A DNA stretch of 64,000 nucleotides from positions 5,073 through 69,072 of the forward strand of contig NZ_BOPZ01000016.1 in assembly GCF_018332455.1 (NCBI RefSeq), written 5' to 3'. Below the pieces are notes generated by a model, which saw only the letters and a program-made list of their open reading frames with translations, ran no database searches and was not told the origin of the DNA. Source of the DNA: Clostridium polyendosporum. Lineage in GTDB: Bacteria > Bacillota > Clostridia > Clostridiales > Clostridiaceae. This document shows, one piece after another, positions 56,029 to 64,000 of the stretch. Made by a program: the position numbers and the translations under genes. Each line of letters opens with the position of its first letter. The stretch's first letter is position 1.

Positions 56029-56811
56029 CTATTCTTCCAAGTTTCTTGTTTGTTCTAAGATAATATTCTTTATTGCTATAAAGAGATATATAAATCCTAT
56101 AAATATGTAAATATGGTTAATAAAAGGTATTGATATATCAATAATTCTTATAGTACAACTTATCAATATTGGCAACGTTATTGAATAAATACTAAGCTTA
56201 TATAAATCTTTATATCTTATTCCTGCCTTTAAAACTGAATTTATAAGAGCTCCTAAAAGAGAAACATAAAAAGCTAAAAACATATTTGCAATAAACAATA
56301 GTATAGGAGTAACAATTATAATAAGAATAGTACCTGTTTTAAATATAGATATGTATTTTATTAGGTCGCTCTTATCAAAATCTATACTTTGTAAAATATC
56401 AAAACTAGCTTCATCTACATTATAATTGTTCTTCTTATAATAGACTCTATCCTTTAGGACCAATATCATACTCTCATGCTCACTTAAAACACTTTCTGTT
56501 GTATTTCCTGTTGTATCAATTAATATATATTTATTATTTCTTTGAAGTATTAAAGGCTGATTTCCATCTATGTGTAAGGTGCCACTTATAAAACTAAATT
56601 CTGGAAAATCTTTAGTTATATTATTATATATAATATCTAAAAACTTATAATAATCATATGCTGGCCGGATATAACTTATGGCTCCTAATAATAGTGTTAT
56701 AGCCAACAGATATTTTAATGAATTTCTTAATGATAACTTATAAAAAAGTATATAACTTTTAGGTTTAACTATACTTTTATATATCTTTATAAAAAAGGAT
56801 ATATTCTTCAT
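56029..56811 (-). CDS. DUF1189 family membrane protein (paralogue)
   Basis: 260 aa with the same layout as its neighbour: SLKYLLAITLLLGAISYIRPAYDY segment, external domain with YILIDTTGN, then four segments ending in IKNIILEQTRN. It lies about 80 bases upstream of the paralogue with intact reading frames in both. Confidence 0.85.
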   Translation of the reverse strand: MKNISFFIKIYKSIVKPKSYILFYKLSLRNSLKYLLAITLLLGAISYIRPAYDYYKFLDIIYNNITKDFPEFSFISGTLHIDGNQPLILQRNNKYILIDTTGNTTESVLSEHESMILVLKDRVYYKKNNYNVDEASFDILQSIDFDKSDLIKYISIFKTGTILIIIVTPILLFIANMFLAFYVSLLGALINSVLKAGIRYKDLYKLSIYSITLPILISCTIRIIDISIPFINHIYIFIGFIYLFIAIKNIILEQTRNLEE

Positions 56812-56927
56812 GAAATCACTCCTTCAATATATTTTGACCATGAGACTAAATAATTTATACTCTTTATGTTTATACTGGAATTAAATTGTCAATAATTCAA
56901 ATGTAAGGTTTGAAAGGAGGGGTATTC

Positions 56928-58205
56928 ATGAAGAAAAACCTTCAAGGAAAGTGGAGCATCATGCAATCAACTTCTAATAACAAAAAAAGATTGTTTTTGT
57001 ATTTAACTCTTATAATGTTATCATTATGTACTACTTTTTATTTAATTTATTCTTATAACAAGTTATTTGAAGATTTTAAGATAGCCTTTGAAAATAAAAA
57101 TTATTCAAAAGCTAATGCTGTATTAATTAATAATGGAACATTTAATCCATTAAAGAAATTCTTACTTAATAAAAAGTTAAATACTTATTTTTCTTCCTGT
57201 GCTGAAGATTTGTATACTGATTACCAAGAGAATGAACTTTCTGAGTTTGCTACTCTTTCTATATTAAATGAGATTGAAAGGTATAACATAATTAATGATA
57301 AAATAACAAAAATTAAAAATAATATACCTTCAATTAAGGATTCTAATAGTGCTTACATGCAAGGTTTGCAATTATTCAATGAAGAGGAATATGAAGGTGC
57401 TTTTTCTACTTTCCAAAAGGTAATTCCCTTTGACAAAAACTACCTAACAGCACAAGAATATGAAGCAGATTCATTAAAACGTATAAAGGACAAACTTTTG
57501 CAAGAGGCTAATGACCTTGTCTCAGAAAATTATTTTACTAAAGCAATATCCTTACTAGAAGAAAACATAAAGTACTATGAAGCTGATACAGATATATTAA
57601 ATAAAATAGATGAATATAAAAAAGATAGGGATGACTTTCTATCAAAAAAATCAAATACTAACGAAGAAAGTAATAAAAAGGTGAACACTTCATCTTCTAA
57701 TAGCCAAAACAGTGGCAATAAATCTAATGACGATAAAACTTCAAAAGATATTAATTCAACAGCTACATCTGTTGCAGCCATGGTAATAAATAAAAATACT
57801 ATAAACACTTTAGATTTAGTTAGCCAAACGCCTTATCTTCTATACGTAAATATAGCAGAACAGAAGACATATGTCTTTAAAGGAAAAAAGAATGACTGGA
57901 ATCTAGAAAAGACCTTACTCTGTTCTACTGGTATAAAAAATAATGAAACACCTAAGGGGGTTTTTACTGTAAAACAAAAAGGAGATTGGTTCTTTTCTAA
58001 TGAATATAACGAGGGCGGTAAGTATTGGATACAATTTTTAGATAATTATCTATTTCACTCACTACCTTTTGATAAAACTAAAACAAAAGTAGTTGATACA
58101 ACCATAGGTCAACCTGCATCTCATGGTTGCATAAGATTAAAGGTTAATGATTCAAAATGGCTTTATGATAATATACCAATTGCATCTAAAGTTATAATAA
58201 ATTGA
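56928..58205 (+). CDS. L,D-transpeptidase (YkuD) with TPR-like region
   Basis: 425 aa. The ATG at 56928 has AGGAGG 8 bases upstream, and an in-frame non-ATG start at 56910 lies within that site. A membrane anchor covers about 20-44. A helical repeat region (about 60-230, MQGLQLFNEEEYEGAFSTF) and a Ser/Asn-rich linker follow. The C-terminal YkuD domain ends in the catalytic SHGCIRL motif (Cys about 401). It crosslinks peptidoglycan or links proteins outside the membrane. Confidence 0.92.
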   Translation: MKKNLQGKWSIMQSTSNNKKRLFLYLTLIMLSLCTTFYLIYSYNKLFEDFKIAFENKNYSKANAVLINNGTFNPLKKFLLNKKLNTYFSSCAEDLYTDYQENELSEFATLSILNEIERYNIINDKITKIKNNIPSIKDSNSAYMQGLQLFNEEEYEGAFSTFQKVIPFDKNYLTAQEYEADSLKRIKDKLLQEANDLVSENYFTKAISLLEENIKYYEADTDILNKIDEYKKDRDDFLSKKSNTNEESNKKVNTSSSNSQNSGNKSNDDKTSKDINSTATSVAAMVINKNTINTLDLVSQTPYLLYVNIAEQKTYVFKGKKNDWNLEKTLLCSTGIKNNETPKGVFTVKQKGDWFFSNEYNEGGKYWIQFLDNYLFHSLPFDKTKTKVVDTTIGQPASHGCIRLKVNDSKWLYDNIPIASKVIIN

Positions 58206-58238
58206 CATATTAATTGCATTTATTTCCCCCTATTTATC

Positions 58239-58280
58239 ATGAATAAAGCCCCTGCAAATATCAGCAGGAGCTTTATTCAT
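58239..58280. terminator. Bidirectional terminator ykuD-like / yhaM
   Basis: ATGAATAAAGC..CCTGC / GCAGG..GCTTTATTCAT long stem between converging genes. Confidence 0.85.
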
Positions 58281-58285
58281 GTATT

Positions 58286-58319
58286 TTAATTGCTATCAGT
58301 TCACGAAGTGAAATTTATC
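58286..58319 (-). repeat. Dispersed element, truncated copy after yhaM
   Basis: Directly after the yhaM stop codon on the minus strand. Only the second half is present: ATAAATTTCACTTCGTGAA and ACTGATAGCAATTAAA. A terminator follows. Confidence 0.7.
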
Positions 58320-59291
58320 TTATTCCTTTTTTTCTATACAATGATTATATACTCTTCTATTTTCTAAAGACCATAACCTCTCGGAGAATTCACCTTTAGG
58401 CGTTTCCATAGTCACTCTCTTCATATCATACATTCTTGCATCTATTATATCTAAATAATGAAGCATTTCTGCCTCTGGAATCATAGGTTTCACTGGACTT
58501 CCGTACTCTGGTTCATAATGATGAGATAATATCATATGCTGAAGAAGTATTATAATTTGTCTATCAGCCTTAAACTCTTCGCCAACTACTTCTACATCTT
58601 TAACTCCTTGAGTTATGTGTCCAAGTAAAGTTCCCTCAATGGTGTAGTCACTTACTATTCCTAATTCATTAGAGTCCATTTCTTTTATTTTTGCAAGATC
58701 ATGAAGGATAACCCCTGCATAAAGTAAATCTTTATTTAAGAACGTATATATTGATGATAATTTTTCTGCCATATTAAGCATAGTCATGATATGATAGAGC
58801 AATCCCCCTCTTATAGAGTGATGATGCTTTTTAGCAGCTGGATAGTACATAAGCTTTTCTTTACTACTTTCAAATAAATATGCAACAATATTTCTTATGT
58901 CTTCGTTTTGCATGTTATCTATAAACTTATTAATTTCTCCAAACATATATTGACTTTCAAATGGTGCTGTCTGCACATAATCTTCTATTTTTACATTATC
59001 TGAAGGTTCTACATTTCTAAGTTTCTCTATCTTAAATTGTAGCGCTCCCTGCCATGACACTACAGTTCCTCTTGTCTTAATTATTTTATTATCTTTAAAA
59101 GCATTTTCTGTTTCACCTGTAACTTCCCATAACTTTGCTGATATTTCTCCTGTACTATCTCCAAGGAGAAAATCAAGATATTTTTTACCATTTGCATTAG
59201 CAGTTTTACACTCTACAGATTTTATCAGAAAAAAGCCTTCTATTTTTTCTCCAGCTACAAAATCATTAATCTTCTTTATTTGAATGCTCAC
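58320..59291 (-). CDS. yhaM: 3'-5' exoribonuclease YhaM
   Basis: 323 aa. An N-terminal OB-fold (about 15-100, FLLGDSTGEISAKLWEV) is followed by an HD domain with HHSIRGGLLYHIMTML, LHDLAKIKEMD (the HD pair) and MILSHHYEPEYGS. The start is a GTG with AAAGGAAG about 9 bases before it. It trims RNA and single-stranded DNA 3' ends. It converges with the transpeptidase gene. Confidence 0.93.
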   Translation of the reverse strand: MSIQIKKINDFVAGEKIEGFFLIKSVECKTANANGKKYLDFLLGDSTGEISAKLWEVTGETENAFKDNKIIKTRGTVVSWQGALQFKIEKLRNVEPSDNVKIEDYVQTAPFESQYMFGEINKFIDNMQNEDIRNIVAYLFESSKEKLMYYPAAKKHHHSIRGGLLYHIMTMLNMAEKLSSIYTFLNKDLLYAGVILHDLAKIKEMDSNELGIVSDYTIEGTLLGHITQGVKDVEVVGEEFKADRQIIILLQHMILSHHYEPEYGSPVKPMIPEAEMLHYLDIIDARMYDMKRVTMETPKGEFSERLWSLENRRVYNHCIEKKE

Positions 59292-59538
59292 TATTACTTC
59301 TTCCTTTCATTTATAATCTATATTAATTATACCGTGCTTTTTAATCATATAAACACTTACTATAGAAAATTAAATAATTATTATGGTTATACTTATTTTT
59401 ATATTATTTGTTATATACACATACTTTTTAATTATGAATTTAGCTATATATAGATAATATAGACGTTAATTGGTAAAATATATGTGTAACATTTTATATT
59501 AAATTACTGTTATTAAATACAAAGCTTGGAGGTGTAAA

Positions 59539-60879
59539 ATGAACATTCCTTTAGAGGTCAATGAAATAATTACTGAGCTTTATAAAAATGGATATACTGC
59601 TTTTATGGTTGGTGGATGTGTTAGAGATTCTCTTTTAGGATTAACTCCAAAGGACTATGATATAACTACAAGTGCCCTTCCTGAAAAAATCATTGAACTT
59701 TTTCCCAAAACAGTACCAACAGGATTAAAACATGGCACAATTACTGTCATAATAAACAATATACCTTTTGAAGTTACAACCCATAGAATTGATGGAGAAT
59801 ATAAAGATAATAGAAGACCAGAGGATGTAGAGTTTGTTTGCAATGTAAAAGAAGATTTAGCAAGAAGGGATTTTACCATAAATGCTATGGCTTATAACAA
59901 TAAGGATGGACTGATAGATTACTTTGGTGGCAAAAAGGACTTAAAACTTAAGGTTATAAAATGTGTTGGTGATCCTAATAGAAGATTTAATGAAGATGCT
60001 TTAAGAATGTTAAGAGCTATTCGTTTTTCCTGTCAATTAAATTTTAACATAGATAAAGAAACTCTTAAATCCATAAAGATAAATCACAAGCTTATAGAAA
60101 ATATAAGTGCTGAAAGAATAAAGGATGAATTGTGCAAAATTTTACTTTCAAATTTTCCTTCAAAAGGATTTAGGTTGCTAGAAAATAGCGGCATTCTTAA
60201 GGTTATACTTCCTGAACTTCAAGCCTGTGTAGGCTTTGATCAAAAAACGCCCTACCATAATAAAGATATCTTTGAGCATACTCTAAGTGTCATTGATAAA
60301 ACCCCTCCAAAACTTCACTTAAGATTAGCTGCACTTTTTCATGATATCGCAAAGCCTTTGTGCTTTTTTACAGATGAAAAAGATGTAGGACACTTTTATG
60401 GTCATAACAATAAAGGAGAAGACTTATCAAAAGTTATACTTAAAAGACTTAAGTTTGATAATGAAACTATAATTAAGGTAACTAAGTTAATTAAGGAACA
60501 TATGAATATTTTAGACGTTCCTAAAGATGCAGCCTTAAAAAGAATGATAAATAGAGTAGGAAAGGATTTAATTTTTGATCTTTTTACAATTCAAAGAGCA
60601 GATATATTATCCTCTGCACCACCTTTCAAATGTTTAGAAAAAGTAGACTTTATGGAGGAAAAAATAGATGATATATTGAATTCAAACACTCCCTTAAGTT
60701 CAAAAGAACTAGCTGTTGATGGTAATGATATAATGAGGGAACTTAACTTAAAACCTGGGAAAAACCTTGGTGCAATTCTAAGTCACCTCCTTGATAAGGT
60801 ATTAGAAGACTCCTCTTTGAATAATAAAGAAACTTTAATCGATTTAGCAAAACAATATCACACTACTATGAAAGGATAG
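59539..60879 (+). CDS. cca: CCA-adding tRNA nucleotidyltransferase with HD domain
   Basis: 446 aa. The class II nucleotidyltransferase head MVGGCVRDSLLGLTPKDYDITTSA is followed by RRDFTINAMA and the RNA-binding neck. HDIAKPLCF begins an HD phosphohydrolase domain (about 230-330), as in many clostridial enzymes. It completes or repairs 3' CCA ends. The four tRNA genes in the window encode CCA, so it mostly repairs here. GGAGGTG precedes the ATG. Confidence 0.95.
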   Translation: MNIPLEVNEIITELYKNGYTAFMVGGCVRDSLLGLTPKDYDITTSALPEKIIELFPKTVPTGLKHGTITVIINNIPFEVTTHRIDGEYKDNRRPEDVEFVCNVKEDLARRDFTINAMAYNNKDGLIDYFGGKKDLKLKVIKCVGDPNRRFNEDALRMLRAIRFSCQLNFNIDKETLKSIKINHKLIENISAERIKDELCKILLSNFPSKGFRLLENSGILKVILPELQACVGFDQKTPYHNKDIFEHTLSVIDKTPPKLHLRLAALFHDIAKPLCFFTDEKDVGHFYGHNNKGEDLSKVILKRLKFDNETIIKVTKLIKEHMNILDVPKDAALKRMINRVGKDLIFDLFTIQRADILSSAPPFKCLEKVDFMEEKIDDILNSNTPLSSKELAVDGNDIMRELNLKPGKNLGAILSHLLDKVLEDSSLNNKETLIDLAKQYHTTMKG

Positions 60880-60887
60880 ATTTAAAA

Positions 60888-61835
60888 ATGATATTAGATG
60901 CATTCAATGGAGTGCTCATTTTAATATTTCTTATAGGTGTAGGTTTTATCCTTGGAAAATTAAAATGGTTTGATGAAAATTCAAACACTCTACTTACAAG
61001 GCTTGTAGTATATATTTCTCTTCCTACATTTATGCTTTCAAATTTAACTACAAGTTTTACTAAAGAACAACTTATTCAATGGTCGAATGGTTTTTTAATA
61101 GTTATAATATCTATACTATTAACTTATTCTATAGGCTTTATAATAACAAAGATTTTTAAGGTTTCACCAGAGAGAAAAGGGGTTTTTCGTTCATTATTTG
61201 GATTATCAAATACAATCTTTGTTGGTCTTCCAGTTAACATAGCTATATTTGGAGAAAAGGCTCTTCCTTTTATATTAATATATTATGTAGTAAATACTTT
61301 ATCCTTCTGGTCTATTGCAACTTATGATATAAGATGCGATTGTAAAGATGTAAAAGGAAGCATTTTATCTTTAGATAATATAAAAAACATCTTTTCCCCT
61401 CCACTTATAGCTTTTATATTTTCAGTAGTTTTAATTATGCTTGAATTAAGTCTTCCTAAATTTATTATTGATGGCTGCAAGTACCTAGGTAGTCTAACTA
61501 CCCCTCTCTCTACATTATTTATCGGTTCCATACTCTCTACTATGAATTTTAAGGAACTTGCACTAAATAAGGATTCCTTACTTATAATTATAGGAAGATT
61601 TATACTATCACCACTAATTACTTATGCTTTTTTAACGCTTACTAATTTTCCAATACTTATGAAGCAAGTTTTTGTAGTGATGTCTGCAATGCCTGTTATG
61701 AATACATCAGCTATAGTAGCAAGGAGATATGGTGGTGATTACAAATTTGCTACTGCCATGAATGCAGTAACACTTATTGTAAGTTTTATATTTATACCTA
61801 TTTATATTTTCTTATTTCAATATGTTTTCAAATAG
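60888..61835 (+). CDS. AEC family transporter
   Basis: 315 aa with ten predicted membrane segments in two halves. LFGLSNTIFVGLPVNIAIFGEKALPF and AMPVMNTSAIVARRYGGDYKFATAMNAVT are typical of auxin-efflux-carrier-type proteins. The substrate is unknown (malate or related acids in some members). It starts 8 bases after the cca stop, so the two are coupled. Confidence 0.92.
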   Translation: MILDAFNGVLILIFLIGVGFILGKLKWFDENSNTLLTRLVVYISLPTFMLSNLTTSFTKEQLIQWSNGFLIVIISILLTYSIGFIITKIFKVSPERKGVFRSLFGLSNTIFVGLPVNIAIFGEKALPFILIYYVVNTLSFWSIATYDIRCDCKDVKGSILSLDNIKNIFSPPLIAFIFSVVLIMLELSLPKFIIDGCKYLGSLTTPLSTLFIGSILSTMNFKELALNKDSLLIIIGRFILSPLITYAFLTLTNFPILMKQVFVVMSAMPVMNTSAIVARRYGGDYKFATAMNAVTLIVSFIFIPIYIFLFQYVFK

Positions 61836-61971
61836 CTAATTACCTCCATAAAATAGGACATGCTGTTCTAAGGCAAACAACCTAATCTTGCTAAACTTTT
61901 GCCTTTTAACAAAGATGCTTGTAGAATATAATTAATATAACCATAATATAAGTTCATAAAGGAGGACTAGG

Positions 61972-63282
61972 ATGAAAAAAAGACTTGCAGCAGTATATGA
62001 ACAAGACTTTGCTATTATTAGTGGTATTTTATTTTCTTTAAAATGGATTATACTTGCATCATTCGTTGCTATACCAATGGGGCTACTTGGGGCTTTCTTT
62101 TTAAATTCATTAGATTATGTAACTGATTATAGAACAACCAATTCTAATATAATATTTTTTCTCCCACTAGGAGGAGCCCTTATAAGTTTCCTATATGTTA
62201 AATTAGGCAAAAACAGCAGGAAAGGAACGAACTTGATTCTTGAGCAAATAGAGTATGGGGATGAAAAAGAAGAAAAGATTCCTTCAAGGCTAGCACCATT
62301 AACTCTCATCAGTACTATTACCACTCACCTTTTAGGAGGTTCTGTTGGTAGAGAAGGTACTGCGGTTCAAATGGGTGGTAGTGTTGCCGATACTATATCA
62401 AGATTACTAAAATTAAATAAATCTGATAGAAAAACCTTACTTCTATGTGGTATAAGTTCAGGCTTCGGAGCCGTATTTGGTACCCCTTTAGCAGGAACTA
62501 TATTTGCTATGGAGGTAATTTCAATAGGAAAAATGCACTCCTATGCAATCTTTCCTTGTTTCGTGTCAGCATTCTTAGCAGAACAAGTAACTAATGCAAT
62601 AGGTGTAGCACATACTCATTACGAAATGACTAATATACCTGAAATGAGTTTATTCTTAGTTATAAAAATTATTGCAGCATCTATAGTCTTTGGATTATGT
62701 AGTATACTTTTTAGCAAAATGATTCACTTTTTTAGGTACATATTTGATAAGATTACATCCAATGCACCTCTGAAAAGCTTCATAGGTGGAATAATAGTAA
62801 TTGCTTTAGTTTACATATTTAACACTAGAGATTATCTTGGACTTGGAATCCCTATCATTAAAAAAGCCTTAGAAGAACCACTTGAATGGTGGACATTCTT
62901 CTTAAAATTATTATTCACTACAATAACTTTAGGAGCAGGTTTTCAAGGTGGAGAGGTTACACCATTATTCTTTATTGGAGCGACTCTCGGCAATGCCCTA
63001 GGACAATTATTAAATGTTTCTCCTTTATTCATTGCTAGTCTTGGTTTTGTTGCTGTATTTTCAGGAGCAACCAATACTCCATTAGCATGCTTTATTATGG
63101 GCATTGAGCTTTTTCACGGTAAGGGAGTAATATTTTTATTTATAGCTTGCATAGTTAGCTACCTATTCTCAGGACACCATGGCATATATGGCTCACAACA
63201 TATACATAAACCTAAGTATCCTTGGGTTAAGGTATCAAAGTATGCAACAATCTCAAATATAAGAAAAAAACAGATTTGTTAA
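61972..63282 (+). CDS. CLC family anion transporter, CLC-F-like
   Basis: 436 aa with about ten segments. The gating Glu is E128 in GSVGREGT (GREGT instead of the canonical GREGP). Later, GAGFQGGEVTPLF replaces the canonical GIFAP loop. These substitutions are those I associate with fluoride/proton antiporters of the CLC-F clade; that is an inference. AAAGGAGG precedes the ATG. No fluoride riboswitch was found in the 136 bases upstream. The gene is monocistronic. Confidence 0.9.
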   Translation: MKKRLAAVYEQDFAIISGILFSLKWIILASFVAIPMGLLGAFFLNSLDYVTDYRTTNSNIIFFLPLGGALISFLYVKLGKNSRKGTNLILEQIEYGDEKEEKIPSRLAPLTLISTITTHLLGGSVGREGTAVQMGGSVADTISRLLKLNKSDRKTLLLCGISSGFGAVFGTPLAGTIFAMEVISIGKMHSYAIFPCFVSAFLAEQVTNAIGVAHTHYEMTNIPEMSLFLVIKIIAASIVFGLCSILFSKMIHFFRYIFDKITSNAPLKSFIGGIIVIALVYIFNTRDYLGLGIPIIKKALEEPLEWWTFFLKLLFTTITLGAGFQGGEVTPLFFIGATLGNALGQLLNVSPLFIASLGFVAVFSGATNTPLACFIMGIELFHGKGVIFLFIACIVSYLFSGHHGIYGSQHIHKPKYPWVKVSKYATISNIRKKQIC

Positions 63283-63286
63283 AGAG

Positions 63287-63329
63287 AACCCAGCATTTTT
63301 AAAATCAAAATGCTGGGTTAATTTTTTAC
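63287..63329 (+). terminator. CLC gene terminator
   Basis: AACCCAGCATTTT / AAAATGCTGGGTT stem then TTTTTT. Confidence 0.9.
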
Positions 63330-63366
63330 TACTGAGCATGCTGGATTCACGATCAACTTTATTCCA

Positions 63367-64000
63367 TTAATATTTAACTTCTGAGTCGAGGTAAAATAAA
63401 TATAAGTATTCTTCTTTGACTCTCTTTCCTGTTATTTTTTCTAGTGTATCAGCATAATACCTCATCTGTACTTCATATCTATCCTTTATTTTATTCTCTT
63501 CCCCTCTTTCAACATAATCAGTTTTATAATCCAATAAAACTATTCCATCCTCCTCTTCAAAGAAGCAATCTATAACCCCTTGAAGCCTTATTACTTCTTC
63601 ATCATAAACCTCTGTTGGCAAATCTTTTTCTATCATAGACGCAGGAATTGTTGTGAAAAAAGGTAACTCTCTATAAACAGTCCCTTTCTCCTTATGACAC
63701 TTAAGCATCCTCTTTCCTATATTACTTTTAAAGAACTTAAATATCTTATTAGGTCTTATAACTTTAACCTGGTCCTCTGTTAATAAGTCATTGTGGATCA
63801 TGTTAGTAATCTGATCTTCTATAGCTTTTATATTATCTACAAAGTCTAAATTAAGATGCTGCATTACAAAATGAATTACTGTACCTCTCTCCGCTGGAGA
63901 TAACCCCTTTTCTTCTTGAAGAAACAAAGGTTTCTTTAGAGTATCAACCTTATATATGTGAAGTGTTTCTCCCTCACCTTCATTATAAGCAGTACGTTTT
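63367..64000 (-). CDS. addA: ATP-dependent helicase/nuclease subunit A, 3' end (partial)
   Basis: The frame is open to the window edge, so the first shown methionine-like codon (63927) is not the true start. The visible C-terminal 210 residues contain the RecB-like nuclease: GTVIHFVMQHL (His), GVIDCFFEEEDG (Asp), LLDYKTD (DxK motif) and YEVQMRYYADTLEKI. With AddB it processes double-strand breaks for RecA. The remainder, including the helicase domains, lies beyond base 64000. Confidence 0.92.
   Translation of the reverse strand, partial: KRTAYNEGEGETLHIYKVDTLKKPLFLQEEKGLSPAERGTVIHFVMQHLNLDFVDNIKAIEDQITNMIHNDLLTEDQVKVIRPNKIFKFFKSNIGKRMLKCHKEKGTVYRELPFFTTIPASMIEKDLPTEVYDEEVIRLQGVIDCFFEEEDGIVLLDYKTDYVERGEENKIKDRYEVQMRYYADTLEKITGKRVKEEYLYLFYLDSEVKY

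Noticed and set aside
61860-61925. Further copy of the dispersed element before the CLC gene
   Set aside because: AGGCAAACAACC and TTTTAACAAAGATG recall parts of it, but the linker and tail are not recognisable.
61836-61971. Fluoride (crcB) riboswitch before the CLC gene
   Set aside because: The conserved GGnGATGG start and the later pseudoknot partner are not present.

Overview
The window is low-G+C, AT-rich chromosomal DNA of a spore-forming Firmicute, most probably Clostridium sensu stricto. This rests on the base composition, the strong AGGAGG-type ribosome sites, bofA, the dnaX-ybaB-recR-yaaL-bofA order with a large SRP RNA upstream, glnA followed by an ANTAR regulator, and a spore-protein-like gene. 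No rRNA, intact insertion sequence, prophage or CRISPR array is visible. The species cannot be named from this window.

Layout. 0.1-2.6 kb: bioY-bioB under a predicted BirA operator, then tcdA. 2.8-4.5 kb: a CPBP protease and the MTA/SAH nucleosidase. 4.6-8.2 kb: a serine-synthesis cluster (class V aminotransferase, serA, DUF1015). 8.7-12 kb: M32 carboxypeptidase, small Cys-rich proteins and a membrane protein. 12.6-18.2 kb: bofA-yaaL-recR-ybaB-dnaX, DUF441, dihydrofolate reductase, and SRP RNA with tRNA-Ser(GGA). 18.6-23 kb: lgt and a CobW GTPase/permease operon. 23.3-29.7 kb: KimA-like and SulP transporters, tRNA-Ser(CGA), DedA, and a class V aminotransferase that has lost the desulfurase cysteine. 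29.8-33.9 kb: tadA, a CNNM/CBS protein, tRNA-Arg(CCT), pyridoxamine kinase and psd. 34-38.7 kb is an accessory stretch of small genes: a stand-alone CARF-nuclease (DUF1887), a repeat protein resembling gamma-type SASP, YkoF and a small ribbon-helix-helix-like protein. 38.9-41.8 kb: a visibly more G+C-rich sulfur operon (split YeeE/YedE transporter, TusA, and a thioredoxin reductase fused to a degenerate thioredoxin). 41.8-52 kb: lipoprotein, unknown membrane protein, tRNA-Arg(ACG), Nramp, DegV, sbcD-sbcC. 51.6-64 kb: glnA-nitR, pepT, two DUF1189 proteins, L,D-transpeptidase, YhaM, CCA-adding enzyme, AEC transporter, a CLC protein with CLC-F-like motifs, and the 3' end of addA.

The most unusual observation is a dispersed intergenic element of about 70 bp, with some 15 copies in 64 kb. 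It has a first palindrome (core AATAGGTAT..AGCCTATT), a conserved link TAGTCAGATTT, a second palindrome (TTCACTTxGTGAA), and a tail resembling ATGACAGCAAATA. Eleven of the 15 copies lie 3' of a gene in that gene's own orientation, and about half are followed by a terminator hairpin. A second, shorter repeat has two near-identical copies and one diverged copy. These repeats, the lone CARF-nuclease, the SASP-like gene and the DUF1015/serine cluster are the best leads.
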